64,000 nt of DNA, taken from contig JANJTV010000055.1 of the NCBI GenBank assembly GCA_024710905.1, positions 1 through 64,000 on the forward strand, written 5' to 3'. This DNA is from Anaerolineales bacterium (lineage in GTDB: Bacteria; Chloroflexota; Anaerolineae; Anaerolineales; Villigracilaceae). Under the pieces are notes generated by a model, which ran no database searches, was not told the DNA's origin, and worked only from the letters and a program-made list of their open reading frames with translations. The translations under genes and the position numbers were made by a program. Positions within the stretch are counted from its first letter, which is position 1; each line of letters opens with the position of its first letter. Of the stretch, positions 35,399 to 45,172 are shown piece by piece.

Positions 35399-36769
35399 AT
35401 GACCACTCTTGTTACCCCCGAAAATTTATCTTCATATCCCCCGCCACCGCAGGTACCCGGACTACCGCTGCTGGGCAGCACTATCCAATTCCTGAACCGC
35501 CCAATTGAGTTCTTCCTGGAATGCTACGAAAAATATGGCCCGGTCTTCGGCATCTCTGCGGCCAGCCAGCATTATGTTGTCCTGGCCGGCCTGGAGGCAA
35601 ATCAGTTTTTGGCCCAGGAACGGGATGAGTACCTGACCAGCCGAAAGGTTTTCGGGGAGTTCGCCGCACAAATGGGCTCTGAGAACTTCCTGATCGCCAT
35701 CGACGGACCCCAGCATGCTTACATGCGGAAAGTGATGCAGCGTGGTTACTCGAAAAGCGGCCTCGGCCCGCACTTGAATCAGTTCTTGCGATTGACGCAT
35801 GAACGCGCCCGTCATTGGAAAGTCGGTGAAACGATTTACGTCCGTGACCAAATGCAACGCCTGGTGACCGAACAACTTGGTACAGCGCTGGCCAGGCACT
35901 CTTCCAAGGAACATTTTGAAGCCATTCGCACCTTCCTGGGTACATTGCTGGATGTTTTCATCATCAAGCGCTATCCGCGCGCCATCCTTGCCCTGCCGTT
36001 TTACCAGCAAGCCCGCCGCAAGGTGATGGAGTTTGCCCGCCTGGTATTGGAAGAACACCGCCAGGTCAATCCCGAAGATGCCCCTCCGCCAGACTTGGTG
36101 GACGACCTGCTGACCGCCGTTGATTGGAACGGGAACCCGCTGAAAGAAGGGGATTTACTGGCCGCCACCGTGGGTCCCTTTTTTGCCGGGATGGACACCG
36201 TCGCCAACACAATGGGCTTCATGTTATACGCCATCCTGAAACATCGCGACGTCCATGAAAAAATCCGCATGGAAGTAGAGGAGCACTTCGCAAACGGCAT
36301 CCCCGAATGGCGCGACCTGCCCAAAATGGAAACGTTGTACGCCGCCACCATCGAGACCCTGCGCCGCTACCCGGTTGCCCCCTTTACACCACGCAGTGCC
36401 CGCAAGGATTTTGTCTTTGCCGGGCATCGCATAGAAGCCGGGCAAGACATCCTGGTTATCAATGGCCTGACCCACTTCCTGCCGGAATTCTTCCCCGACC
36501 CGTGGACATTTGACGTGAACCGTTATATCAAGCCACGCCAGGAACACAAACAGGGCCAGGGTGTGTTTGCACCCTATACTCTCGGGCCACACACCTGCCT
36601 GGGCGCAGGCGCCGCGGAAGTACAGCTGATGGTCACGGTCGGGGCAATCCTCCAGGCTGTTGATTTAGAACTGGAACGGCCAGACTACGAAATTGTCACC
36701 AGGGTCATGCCCATTCCTGGCCCAGACCCGAACTTCAAAATCCGCGTGACCGGCCAGCGCAAGCTGTGA
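35399..36769 (+). CDS. Cytochrome P450
   Basis: 456 residues, heme-thiolate monooxygenase. The I-helix oxygen-binding motif is FFAGMDTVANTM, the K-helix ExxR is ETLR, and the heme cysteine is C400 in YTLGPHTCLGAG. The N-terminal PPPPQVPGLPLLGS is a proline hinge without a membrane anchor, so the enzyme is soluble. The ATG at 35399 follows TAGGAAATGG; an upstream in-frame start at 35366 is less likely. No ferredoxin partner is adjacent. Use of O2 supports an aerobic or microaerobic organism. Substrate unknown. Confidence 0.93.
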   Translation: MTTLVTPENLSSYPPPPQVPGLPLLGSTIQFLNRPIEFFLECYEKYGPVFGISAASQHYVVLAGLEANQFLAQERDEYLTSRKVFGEFAAQMGSENFLIAIDGPQHAYMRKVMQRGYSKSGLGPHLNQFLRLTHERARHWKVGETIYVRDQMQRLVTEQLGTALARHSSKEHFEAIRTFLGTLLDVFIIKRYPRAILALPFYQQARRKVMEFARLVLEEHRQVNPEDAPPPDLVDDLLTAVDWNGNPLKEGDLLAATVGPFFAGMDTVANTMGFMLYAILKHRDVHEKIRMEVEEHFANGIPEWRDLPKMETLYAATIETLRRYPVAPFTPRSARKDFVFAGHRIEAGQDILVINGLTHFLPEFFPDPWTFDVNRYIKPRQEHKQGQGVFAPYTLGPHTCLGAGAAEVQLMVTVGAILQAVDLELERPDYEIVTRVMPIPGPDPNFKIRVTGQRKL

Positions 36770-36775
36770 ACCGCA

Positions 36776-39184
36776 TTACCTGCCAGGGATGGTGAAATAG
36801 AACGAAGCCCCTTTGCCCACTTCGGCTTCGGCCCAGATCTGGCCGCCATGCCGGTTAAGGATGCGCTGTACCGTGGCCAGGCCGATGCCCGTACCTTCGA
36901 ATTCATCATCCCGGTGCAGGCGCTGGAAGACACCAAATAATTTATCGACGTATTTCATGTCGAACCCGGCGCCGTTATCCTGGACATAATAAACCACCCG
37001 GCCATGCCGGGCCTGGCTGCCCACCCGGATGATCGCCGGTGAACGACCCTGGGTATATTTAAGGGCGTTTCCAATCAGGTTTGAAAATACCTGCCTGAAC
37101 AAAGCCTGGTCGGCATAGCATGGTGGCAAGTCGGTAATCTGCCATTCAACCTGTCGGTTTTCATTCCCTACTGATAATTCATCGATCAACTCATTAACAA
37201 CCGCCTGAACATTCACTTCCTGGCGTTTCAATTCCTGGCGGCCAACCCGCGAGAACATCAGCAGGCCGTCTACGAGCTGACCCATACGGAGGGCAGCCTG
37301 CCGAATGCGGCCAAGATATTCCTGGCCGGTATCATCCAGCACATCTTCATAATCCCCGCTCAAAATGGACGCGTAACCAATCATGGCCCTCAACGGCGCG
37401 CGCAGGTCATGCGAGACCGAATAGGCAAAGGACTCCAATTCGCGGTTGCTGGCTCCCAACTGATCCACCAGGGTTTCCAGCCGGGCCTGGATCTGTTCCC
37501 GCTGCTTCAAAAGCAAAACCCCCTGCAGGGAGGTGCTGAGCAGCCCGCGCAGGGTATTGGTCAGGCCCAATTGCTCAAGCGGCACAGAAAATGTTACAAA
37601 GCCCAGCCGATCATCCTTGGAATACAACGCTTCGACGATCAGTTCCGTGTGAGAGATATCCCGCCAAGCCTCGGCGGGCAGCAGTTCGGTGGCATTAAAT
37701 CGCAGGCCCCCTTCCGGCAGGCGAGTTGCGTGACCATCGTTCCAGGCATAGATGACCCTGGCCCACCCGGCCGGCTTCTGTGGGTCTTCAAACAACACAA
37801 TATGACAGGCTTGAACTCCCAGGCGGGGCAACTCCATCCCCAGGGCTTCCAACAGGCTGTGCATATCAAAGGCGGTCATCAGGGCTTCGCTGACTTCACG
37901 CATGGCAACAGCGTTGCGCTCGACCTCAATGCGTTTGCGCGCTTCCAGACGCTCGATTTCCTGTCCGAGCATCTGGCGGGCCATTACGGCCAGCTGCCTG
38001 CCCCGCTGCGAATTGTCTGACAGGGATTGTGTGGCATGGAAAAAACTTCGCAAGGCGCTTTGCCAGACAGCCAGTTCGATATCCATTTCTATGCTGCTCC
38101 TGACAGACACCGCAAGCGCTTCAAGGAAACGTTCCCCGTTTGGGCTCGACAGGTCTTCCCGGTAGGCTTCCAGCCAGGAGCTCGCCCAACGCGAGACCGG
38201 CGCCCCGGGAATGTGACGCAGGCTGCGGGTGAGCCCATATTCCACATCTTTTTCGATCTGTTGAACATCTTCCGCAGGGGCCACATCCCTGACGGAAGTA
38301 TTGAGCTCAAAATGGCTGCACCCGCACGACTGGCGCAGGACCAGGCCCACCGGGGAGATGGTCTCCTGCTGTATCGGGTTCCCCATCAATTGGGAGAGCA
38401 GGATACTGGCAGCCTGGCGGCCTTGCTGGTAAGGGGATTGGCGCACCGTGGTGAGCGGTGTCAGCGCAAAGCGCGACTCCAGGCTGTCATCAAAACCGGT
38501 CAGGGCCACATCCTGGGGGATTTTCAACCCAACCTGTCGCAGGACTTGTGCCGCCCCCAGCGCCATGGAATCATTGGCGGACACCAGGGCGTCGAAACCC
38601 AGGCGCGCAGGGCTTCGTTTTGCCAGCCAGGCTTGCATGGCGCGTACGCCCGAGTCGAAGGTGTAATCCCCTTGCAGCACCAATCGTGAACCGGCAGGCA
38701 GGTGATGTTTTTTCAAGGTTTTGAGATAGGCGTTGTAGCGAGTGTCGGACTCCTGCTGGCCACGCGGACCGCGCAAGAAGGCAATCCTCTGGGTATGGTG
38801 ATGGGTAATCAGGTGATCCACCACATCATGAATCCCCTGGGTGCTATCAACCATAATGTGTGGATGGCCGGGAATAGCCAGGGCAATCCCAATCATGGGA
38901 ATGTCTTTGTAGCGGGTCAGGAATTTCAGGATTTCTTCAATCCCCACCGGGTGGGCCAGCGTGCCGCACACGATCAGCCCATTTACATTTTGGGAGGTAA
39001 CCAGGTCGTAAAGCACATTGCGCTGGGCCTCAAAACCATGATACGAACGAAGCGCCCCGCTGGTAAAACAGATCAACTGGGTGTTGGAAGCACGGGTAAC
39101 ATGTGCCACGCCACGCAGGATGGCCGCCTCGTAAGGGTCTTGCGTCGAGCTGATGAGCAACCCAAGGGTGATGGGAGATGTCAT
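36776..39184 (-). CDS. Soluble histidine kinase with N-terminal LacI-type substrate-binding domain
   Basis: 802 residues with no signal peptide or membrane helix. Residues ~1-290 are a LacI/GalR-type periplasmic-binding-like domain (ITLGLLISSTQDPYEAAILRG, GFDALVSANDSMALGAAQVLR, VALTGFDDSLESRFALTPLTTV) without a DNA-binding helix-turn-helix. A helical linker and a GAF-like region (~430-580) follow, then HisKA with phospho-accepting His near 591 (SVSHDLRAPLRAM) and an ATPase domain (NLIGNALKY, DNGAGFD, GTGIGLATVQRI). It likely senses a cytoplasmic small molecule. No response regulator adjoins it. The ATG lies 6 nt after TACAAT with no ribosome site, i.e. leaderless. Confidence 0.88.
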   Translation of the reverse strand: MTSPITLGLLISSTQDPYEAAILRGVAHVTRASNTQLICFTSGALRSYHGFEAQRNVLYDLVTSQNVNGLIVCGTLAHPVGIEEILKFLTRYKDIPMIGIALAIPGHPHIMVDSTQGIHDVVDHLITHHHTQRIAFLRGPRGQQESDTRYNAYLKTLKKHHLPAGSRLVLQGDYTFDSGVRAMQAWLAKRSPARLGFDALVSANDSMALGAAQVLRQVGLKIPQDVALTGFDDSLESRFALTPLTTVRQSPYQQGRQAASILLSQLMGNPIQQETISPVGLVLRQSCGCSHFELNTSVRDVAPAEDVQQIEKDVEYGLTRSLRHIPGAPVSRWASSWLEAYREDLSSPNGERFLEALAVSVRSSIEMDIELAVWQSALRSFFHATQSLSDNSQRGRQLAVMARQMLGQEIERLEARKRIEVERNAVAMREVSEALMTAFDMHSLLEALGMELPRLGVQACHIVLFEDPQKPAGWARVIYAWNDGHATRLPEGGLRFNATELLPAEAWRDISHTELIVEALYSKDDRLGFVTFSVPLEQLGLTNTLRGLLSTSLQGVLLLKQREQIQARLETLVDQLGASNRELESFAYSVSHDLRAPLRAMIGYASILSGDYEDVLDDTGQEYLGRIRQAALRMGQLVDGLLMFSRVGRQELKRQEVNVQAVVNELIDELSVGNENRQVEWQITDLPPCYADQALFRQVFSNLIGNALKYTQGRSPAIIRVGSQARHGRVVYYVQDNGAGFDMKYVDKLFGVFQRLHRDDEFEGTGIGLATVQRILNRHGGQIWAEAEVGKGASFYFTIPGR

Positions 39185-39190
39185 AACTTG

Positions 39191-39196
39191 ATTGTA
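39191..39196 (-). promoter_or_regulatory. -10 box of the leaderless histidine kinase gene
   Basis: Minus-strand TACAAT six nt before the ATG at 39184, with TTGTTC 18 nt upstream as a candidate -35. Transcription would start at or next to the start codon. Confidence 0.55.
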
Positions 39197-39296
39197 CGAG
39201 GATTTGGGGTATCAGAACAAGGGCAGTTTTGATTTCCGGGCAGCCATTCCATATATAATCAACTTAATCTCCAAAATCCACCTTTACAGGTTCCCC

Positions 39297-41345
39297 ATGC
39301 CCAACCGACTCGCGCACGAAAACTCCCCCTATCTCATCCAGCATGCCAACAACCCCGTGGATTGGTTCCCGTGGGGTGAGCAGGCCCTGCAAAAAGCCCG
39401 CGCCGAAGACAAACCCATTTTCCTGAGCATTGGCTATGCGGCCTGCCACTGGTGCCACGTCATGGAATATGAATCCTTTGAAGACCCGGCCATTGCTGAA
39501 ATCATGAACCGTCACTTTATCAACATCAAAGTCGATCGCGAAGAGCGCCCCGACCTGGATAGCATCTACATGACCGCCACCATGGCCATGACCGGTTCAG
39601 GCGGCTGGCCCATGTCGGTCTTCCTGACCCCGGACCTGCAACCCTTCTATGCCGGGACGTACTTCCCGCCCGAGCCGCGCTACAACATGCCCTCCTTCAG
39701 GGACCTGCTGACCGGCATCGCCAACGCCTGGCAGAATGAACGAGACGAGATTTTCAGGGTCGGCGGGCAGGTCACCGAACACATCCGGCGCGCCAGTATG
39801 GCTGGCGGTAAAGCATCCCACCCGCTCACCGGCCGCCTGCTGGAGAACGCTGCCGATTACCTGGTGAATGCCTACGACTGGGGCTTTGGCGGCTGGGGCG
39901 GCGCACCGAAATTTCCCCAGCCCATGACCATCGAATTCCTACTCAGTCGCGCCACCCTGGCCGGACCAAGAACCGCCAACGGCGAAAAATATCTCAGGCC
40001 TGCCACGCACGCGCTTAAGGCCATGGCGCGCGGCGGCATGTACGACGTGGTCGGCGGCGGATTCGCCCGCTACAGCGTGGACAACCTGTGGAAAGTCCCC
40101 CATTTTGAAAAGATGCTCTACGACAACGGCCAGCTGGCCCTGGCCTACCTGCATGGCTACCTGGTCACCCGTGATGAGCAATTCAGGCAGATCTGCGAGG
40201 AAACACTTACCTTCATCCAACGCGAATTGACCGACTCGGCAGGCGGATTCTACAGCAGCCTGGATGCCGACTCGGAAGGCGAGGAAGGTAAATTCTACGT
40301 GTGGGACTATGGCGAGATCGAAGAAAGCCTCGGCGATGAGTTTGCGTTTTTCAAGACCGCGTATGGCCTGACACCCAATGGCAACTGGGAAGGAAAAATC
40401 GTTCTGCAGCGCGCCATCGACGACGCCACGCTGGCCGCACGCCACAACCTCAGCCGCGAAGAATGCATTCAACGCCTGCAAGCCGGTCATGCCATCCTGC
40501 TTGCCCGGCGCGGCCAACGCCACCGCCCCGGCACAGATGACAAAGTACTGGTTGCCTGGAATGCCTTTGCCCTGTCCGCCTTTGCCGAAGCCGCCCGTTT
40601 TCTTCAACGGTCCGACTTCCTTGAAACTGCCCGCCGCAATGCCCGTTTCCTGCTCGAGGCCCTGCACCAAAACGGCCGCCTGCTGCGCTCCTGGCGGGCG
40701 GGCACAGCCCGGCACAACGCCTACCTCGAGGACTACGCCGCCCTCATCCTCGGCCTGCTGGCGCTCTACCAAAGCGACCCCGACCCGACCTGGTACGCAC
40801 AGGCCTTAAGGCTGGCCGACGAAATGGTACAGCACTACGCCGATCCGCAGGGTGGATTTTTCGACACCCGCGACGACCACGAAACCCTGCTCATCCGCCC
40901 CAGGGATTTGCAGGACAACGCCACCCCCTCCGGGAATGCGCTGGCCGCCAACGCCCTGCTGCGCCTGGCCGCCTATGGCGACCACCCGGAGTGGCGCAAA
41001 CTGGCCGAAGACATGCTCGCGCCGCAGCTCGAAAACGCGGTGCAATACCCCACCGCCTTCGCCTACTGGCTGGCCGCCGCCGATTTTGCCATCGGCCCGG
41101 TGCACGAAATCGCAATTGTCGGGGAACCGAACGGACCTTTTTTGGATGTTTTATGGAGTGAATATCGCCCGCGCATGGTGGCCGCCCTTGCCCCGGCTGG
41201 TTCCCCCGGGGCGCATCCCGTTTTACTGAACGACCGCCCGCTGGTGGCGGGCAAGCCCACCGCCTACGTCTGCCAGAACTTTACCTGCCAGCTGCCAGTG
41301 ACGGATGCAAGTGAGTTTAAGAAACAACTGGACGCAATCCAATGA
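39297..41345 (+). CDS. YyaL/spermatogenesis-associated-protein-20-like protein (thioredoxin domain, DUF255)
   Basis: 682 residues from [27 protein letters not shown], the conserved opening of this family. An N-terminal thioredoxin-like domain holds the CxxC of [11 protein letters not shown]; the remainder is an (alpha/alpha)6 barrel like N-acylglucosamine 2-epimerases ([57 protein letters not shown]). Biochemical function is unproven. The frame extends 105 nt further up, but homologues start here. The next gene overlaps its stop by ATGA. Confidence 0.9.
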   Translation: MPNRLAHENSPYLIQHANNPVDWFPWGEQALQKARAEDKPIFLSIGYAACHWCHVMEYESFEDPAIAEIMNRHFINIKVDREERPDLDSIYMTATMAMTGSGGWPMSVFLTPDLQPFYAGTYFPPEPRYNMPSFRDLLTGIANAWQNERDEIFRVGGQVTEHIRRASMAGGKASHPLTGRLLENAADYLVNAYDWGFGGWGGAPKFPQPMTIEFLLSRATLAGPRTANGEKYLRPATHALKAMARGGMYDVVGGGFARYSVDNLWKVPHFEKMLYDNGQLALAYLHGYLVTRDEQFRQICEETLTFIQRELTDSAGGFYSSLDADSEGEEGKFYVWDYGEIEESLGDEFAFFKTAYGLTPNGNWEGKIVLQRAIDDATLAARHNLSREECIQRLQAGHAILLARRGQRHRPGTDDKVLVAWNAFALSAFAEAARFLQRSDFLETARRNARFLLEALHQNGRLLRSWRAGTARHNAYLEDYAALILGLLALYQSDPDPTWYAQALRLADEMVQHYADPQGGFFDTRDDHETLLIRPRDLQDNATPSGNALAANALLRLAAYGDHPEWRKLAEDMLAPQLENAVQYPTAFAYWLAAADFAIGPVHEIAIVGEPNGPFLDVLWSEYRPRMVAALAPAGSPGAHPVLLNDRPLVAGKPTAYVCQNFTCQLPVTDASEFKKQLDAIQ

Positions 41346-42034
41346 TGAAAAGCCGCATTTCTCCCGCTCTGATATTGTTCCTGCTCAGCGCCTGCGCCCC
41401 GGCCAGCCTGGCTGCCGCAACGCCAGCCCCAACCGCCAGCCTGGCCGAATCCACCCGCAGCGTGGATTCCGTGCCCGAACACACCAAGACCGCCCTCCCT
41501 GCGCCAGCCGCCACAAACGACATCTACACGCAAAACAACATCTCCCTGCCCGCGCCCTCCTGCGAGAACGGCCTGACGCCCTCCCAAACCGAAGGGCCGT
41601 ACTACACGCCCGACACGCCGGAACGGCAAAGCCTGCTGGAAACCGGCATGCCCGGGCGGGTCGTGCGTGTGGTGGGCTATGTGCTGGACGCCAACTGCCA
41701 GCCACTGCCCAATGCCTGGCTGGATTTCTGGCAGGCGGATGCAAACGGCGCATACGACAACAACGGCTATACGCTGCGCGGACACCAGTTTACGGACCCG
41801 CAAGGCCGCTTTTTCCTCGAGACGGTCATCCCCGGCGAATACCCCGGGCGCACGCCACATATCCACGTCAAGGTGCGCGCGGCAGGCAGCAGCAATACGC
41901 TCACCAGCCAGCTCTACTTCCCTGACGCGGCGGGCAACGAGACAGATTTTATTTTCTCCCCTGCCCTGCTGGTCAGCATGCAGGAGAGCGAAAACGGGCT
42001 GCTGGCAACATTCAATTTTGTGATCACACCATAG
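41342..42034 (+). CDS. Intradiol ring-cleavage dioxygenase-like lipoprotein
   Basis: 230 residues with a lipoprotein signal peptide ending LLSAC, a ~60-residue Ala/Thr/Pro linker, then a dioxygenase beta-sandwich. The non-heme iron ligands of the family can be placed: Tyr in EGPYYT, Tyr in the [13 protein letters not shown] segment, and two His in [10 protein letters not shown]. Classic members are cytosolic catechol or protocatechuate dioxygenases; lipid-anchored extracellular versions occur but their substrates are largely unknown. The start codon overlaps the preceding stop. Confidence 0.85.
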   Translation: MMKSRISPALILFLLSACAPASLAAATPAPTASLAESTRSVDSVPEHTKTALPAPAATNDIYTQNNISLPAPSCENGLTPSQTEGPYYTPDTPERQSLLETGMPGRVVRVVGYVLDANCQPLPNAWLDFWQADANGAYDNNGYTLRGHQFTDPQGRFFLETVIPGEYPGRTPHIHVKVRAAGSSNTLTSQLYFPDAAGNETDFIFSPALLVSMQESENGLLATFNFVITP

Positions 42035-42058
42035 TCCTCACCCAGAAAGCGAGTTCTT

Positions 42059-42871
42059 ATGCAAGACTGGTTCCTCGGCCTGCACCCCATTCAACAAGCC
42101 CTGGCCGGGACGTTGTTCACCTGGTTCGTCACCGCCCTCGGCGCAGCCACGGTTTTCTTCTTCAAGTCAATTGATAAACGCATCCTGGATAGTATGCTCG
42201 GTTTTGCCGCCGGGGTGATGATTGCGGCCAGCTTTTGGTCGCTGCTGGCCCCGGCCATCGAAATGAGCGAGGCCTCCGGGCAACCGGGCTGGCTGCCCGC
42301 CCTGGCCGGTTTCCTGCTCGGCGGCTTCTTCCTGTGGGCGGTGGACAAGGTCCTGCCCCACCTGCACATGGGCCTGCCCACCAGCAAAGCCGAAGGGCTG
42401 AAAACCTCCTGGGGCCGCAACCTCCTGCTGGTCATGGCCATCACGCTCCATAACATCCCCGAAGGGCTGGCCGTGGGCGTCGCCTTTGGCGCAGCCGCTT
42501 CCGGGCTGCCCGGCGCTTCGCTGGCAGGCGCAATTGGCCTGGCCGTTGGCATTGGCCTGCAAAACTTCCCCGAAGGCGCGGCGGTTGCCATCCCGTTGCG
42601 GCGCGAGGGCCTGTCCCGGCGGCGTAGCTTCATGATCGGGCAAGCCTCCGGCATGGTTGAGCCGGTGGCAGGTGTTCTGGGCGCGGCGGCCGTCCTGCTC
42701 ATCCAGCCCCTGTTGCCTTACGCCCTGGCCTTTGCCGCCGGGGCAATGATCTATGTGGTTGTGGAAGAATTAATCCCCGAAGCGCAGACCAATCGCGACG
42801 TGCATTCAGCCACCATCGGCGTGATGATCGGCTTTGCGGTCATGATGCTGCTGGATGTCGCGCTGGGGTAA
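42059..42871 (+). CDS. ZIP-family metal transporter
   Basis: 270 residues with about eight membrane helices. The binuclear metal site motifs are present in helix IV (LHNIPEGLAVGVAFG) and helix V (QNFPEGAAVAIPLRREG), with VVEELIPEAQ further on. A His-containing loop near LPHLHMGLPTS follows helix III. It imports zinc or other divalent cations. It lies 24 nt after the dioxygenase-like gene, and its 3' end overlaps the convergent hydrolase gene by 66 nt. Confidence 0.92.
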   Translation: MQDWFLGLHPIQQALAGTLFTWFVTALGAATVFFFKSIDKRILDSMLGFAAGVMIAASFWSLLAPAIEMSEASGQPGWLPALAGFLLGGFFLWAVDKVLPHLHMGLPTSKAEGLKTSWGRNLLLVMAITLHNIPEGLAVGVAFGAAASGLPGASLAGAIGLAVGIGLQNFPEGAAVAIPLRREGLSRRRSFMIGQASGMVEPVAGVLGAAAVLLIQPLLPYALAFAAGAMIYVVVEELIPEAQTNRDVHSATIGVMIGFAVMMLLDVALG

Positions 42872-43648
42872 ACCGGGCGACCCGGCTTTCAGGAAATCAA
42901 CCACCAGCCGGTTGAACAGCTCTGGCTGGTCGACCGGCACCGCATGATTGGCATTGGGCACGACCACCTGCCGCGCCTGCGGGATAAACTCGGCCAGCAG
43001 CCTTTGCCGCGCCACCGGAACCGTGGAATCTGACTCCCCCGAAACGACCAGCGCGGGCGAAAGGATTTCCCCCAACCTGTGGCGCGAGTCAAACGTACCC
43101 AACGCGCGCATCGCTGCCCGATAGGCGCGCGGGTCAGCCGAGGCAATCTGCTCTTCAGCCAGGCGGCGCAATTCGTCCTGTTCAGGGTGCGGGAAAACCC
43201 GCCGCGCCACCAGCTTTGCCTGCTGCGGCAGCCCCAGCAGGTGCACCACCAACGCGCGCTGGATGAAATAAAACGCCTGGGATAAATTGTTGGGCCGCAA
43301 AGCCGCAAACGTGCTGACCAGCACCAGCTTGCCGGTGCGGGACGGGTGATCCAGGGCAAACTGCTGGGCAATCACCCCGCCCATGCTCAGGCCAATCACA
43401 TCCACTTTTTCAATGCTTAGCTCGTCCAGCAGGCCCGCCAGCATCCCTGCCGCCCGTGGCAGGCTCCAACCATGCCCATCATAGCGTGATTGGCCAAATC
43501 CCGGCGCATCCGGCGCCAACGGGCGGAACCCGGCCTCCGCCAGGGCGGGCAACTGCAAAGCCCAGGAGGATCCATTGGCGCCCAGGCCGTGCAACAATAG
43601 CACGGCCTTTGAAGCGGTGGGATTCGGGTCGAGGAAGAAAAGTTCCAT
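42806..43648 (-). CDS. Alpha/beta hydrolase
   Basis: 280 residues from MELFFLDPNPTASK; an in-frame TTG two codons upstream is an alternative. Alpha/beta hydrolase fold: oxyanion loop LLHGLGANGSSW, nucleophile elbow GLSMGG, Asp in SGESDSTVP and His in NANHAVP. Substrate cannot be told; esterases, lactonases and MhpC-like C-C hydrolases share these motifs. The last ~20 residues (QHHDRKADHHADGG) are encoded opposite the ZIP gene and look like a fortuitous extension. Confidence 0.85.
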   Translation of the reverse strand: MELFFLDPNPTASKAVLLLHGLGANGSSWALQLPALAEAGFRPLAPDAPGFGQSRYDGHGWSLPRAAGMLAGLLDELSIEKVDVIGLSMGGVIAQQFALDHPSRTGKLVLVSTFAALRPNNLSQAFYFIQRALVVHLLGLPQQAKLVARRVFPHPEQDELRRLAEEQIASADPRAYRAAMRALGTFDSRHRLGEILSPALVVSGESDSTVPVARQRLLAEFIPQARQVVVPNANHAVPVDQPELFNRLVVDFLKAGSPGLPQRDIQQHHDRKADHHADGG

Positions 43649-43651
43649 ATC

Positions 43652-43684
43652 CAAAGAAAAAGAAGGCCCCCAATCCGGGAGCCT
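43652..43684 (-). terminator. Terminator of the Alternative Complex III / tatA operon
   Basis: Minus strand AGGCTCCC-GGATT-GGGGGCCT (43684-43664; eight positions with one A-C mismatch) followed by TCTTTTTCTTT. It lies ten nt after the tatA stop. Confidence 0.8.
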
Positions 43685-43694
43685 CCCTGTACTG

Positions 43695-43889
43695 TTATTT
43701 CGGTTCGATGTTGCCGTCTTTGTCCGTGTTTTCCTGTTCGTCTTTCTTTTCAGTCAGGCTGTCACGGAATGCCTTCAGTCCGCTGCCCAGTTCCCCAAGT
43801 ACTTTCCCAAAACGGCCGGGGCCAAAGAGCAGGACAACGATGACAAGGATAATCAGTAATTCTGGCAAGCCTAATCCAAACACGCGCAT
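43695..43889 (-). CDS. tatA: Sec-independent protein translocase TatA
   Basis: 64 residues from MRVFGLGLPELLIILVIVVL with a perfect AAAGGAG six nt upstream; the longer frame to 43919 is rejected. One membrane helix, the FGPGRFGKVLGELGSGLKAFRDSL amphipathic helix and an acidic tail are the full TatA pattern. As last gene of the ACIII operon it fits, since the ActB1 subunit encoded upstream carries a twin-arginine signal. Confidence 0.94.
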   Translation of the reverse strand: MRVFGLGLPELLIILVIVVLLFGPGRFGKVLGELGSGLKAFRDSLTEKKDEQENTDKDGNIEPK

Positions 43890-43957
43890 TTTTTCTCCTT
43901 TACGGGAAATTTCCCGCAATGATTAATACCACACTCCACGCGCTTTGGCTATACCAG

Positions 43958-44638
43958 TTACGGCTGGGCGGCCTGCTCAATTTCCTTGGGCGTGCCCACA
44001 TACAGCATTGGCCCGTTGGCCGGGGCGGTTGCCGGACGGCCCAGCGGCATGACCTGGCGACCGATGGTGGATTGGCCGTTGGGAGCATAGATCATCTGGT
44101 ATAGCAGGGATGTTTCCCAGTCGCCGCCACCCAGGATGTCCTTGCCCTGGGCCTCGCCATTGGCGCGGCCAGAGCCAGCCAGGATTCCCGCATAACTGCT
44201 CATATCCAGATTCATCGTGGCTTTCTGCACATCCGCATAATGACAGGTGGTGCAGGCCGGGGCGCCGTCGTACCACAGGTTGGCTTCAATAAACAGCCGT
44301 TCAATATCCGCAGTATAGGTGGCCGTACACTCCTTGCCGGTCACATCCACAAAGTCAAACGGTTCTGTTTCAGGGTAGCCAGCCGTCACCCAGGCGCCAA
44401 TCAATTCCACGGCGCTGATCTGGCATTTCGGGCCAAGCGGCACTACATTCGCGCCAACCTGCGGGGCGGGCAAGGTAGCCGCCACCAGGGTGGGAATGGA
44501 GGTGCGGGCTGGCTCCTGAACGCCGGTACAGGAATTGGTCGATTCGCAGCCGAGGAAATACATGCCAAAGACAAAGACCATCACAATCACCGGGATGCCC
44601 AGCAGGAATATAAATGTCAGTCCCTTAAGTTCTTTCAC
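43958..44638 (-). CDS. Membrane-anchored monoheme cytochrome c of the ACIII operon
   Basis: 226 residues with one N-terminal membrane helix (about 8-29) and a single CxxCH (ACTTCH, near residue 130). A heme-ligand Met may be that in RQVMPLGRP. The start codon is GTG with AAGGAG eight nt upstream. It follows ActE and may be an extra electron carrier between ACIII and a terminal oxidase. I do not recognise it as a standard Act subunit. Confidence 0.75.
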   Translation of the reverse strand: MKELKGLTFIFLLGIPVIVMVFVFGMYFLGCESTNSCTGVQEPARTSIPTLVAATLPAPQVGANVVPLGPKCQISAVELIGAWVTAGYPETEPFDFVDVTGKECTATYTADIERLFIEANLWYDGAPACTTCHYADVQKATMNLDMSSYAGILAGSGRANGEAQGKDILGGGDWETSLLYQMIYAPNGQSTIGRQVMPLGRPATAPANGPMLYVGTPKEIEQAAQP

Positions 44639-44650
44639 AGCATTCTCTCC

Positions 44651-45172
44651 TTATGGTTGGGCCGGTGCATTGGCCTTCAACCAGCGGATGTAGTTGACCA
44701 CATCCCAGCGGTCGCGCACGGTCAGGTTTTCATTCAGGGAGGGCATGCGGCCAGGCACACCATTGGAAATCGTCAGGAACAGGGTGCCATCGGGCTTCCC
44801 CTGGGTGACATCACTCAACAGGTTGGCGGGCGGGTTCACCAGTGCGCCGCCGATCAGGCCATTGCCTTCACCCGCTGCGCCGTGACACATGGCACAATTG
44901 ATGGCATACAACTGGCTGCCGCGCGCAATGGAAACATCATCCGCTTCCACCGGGTTGGATGGGGAGCCCTGGCCAGGCACAAATGCTGCCCCTTCGATCG
45001 GGATGGAACGGGAGGCCACCGGCAGGGGGGCTTCCATCGGGCCATACGACTCCTGGATTTCCATGAAAGAAATCCATTCGAGCTTGATGATGTCATAACT
45101 AATCAGCATCAGGCCGCCCACACCCAGGGCCACAGTCAGGAGGACAATTGTCAGGCGGGATAACAGACTCAT
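44651..45172 (-). CDS. actE: Alternative Complex III monoheme cytochrome c subunit ActE
   Basis: 173 residues: N-terminal membrane anchor or uncleaved signal (SRLTIVLLTVALGVGGLMLI), then a class I cytochrome c domain with CAMCH (INCAMCHGAAGEGNG) and a C-terminal Met in PGRMPSLNE. The ATG overlaps the ActD stop as ATGA. In ACIII, ActE passes electrons from ActA towards the oxidase side. Confidence 0.85.
   Translation of the reverse strand: MSLLSRLTIVLLTVALGVGGLMLISYDIIKLEWISFMEIQESYGPMEAPLPVASRSIPIEGAAFVPGQGSPSNPVEADDVSIARGSQLYAINCAMCHGAAGEGNGLIGGALVNPPANLLSDVTQGKPDGTLFLTISNGVPGRMPSLNENLTVRDRWDVVNYIRWLKANAPAQP

Noticed and set aside
44240-45163. 307-residue plus-strand ORF
   Set aside because: Lies antisense to actE, actD and the extra cytochrome gene, whose motifs and ribosome sites are clear; composition is that of an antisense shadow.
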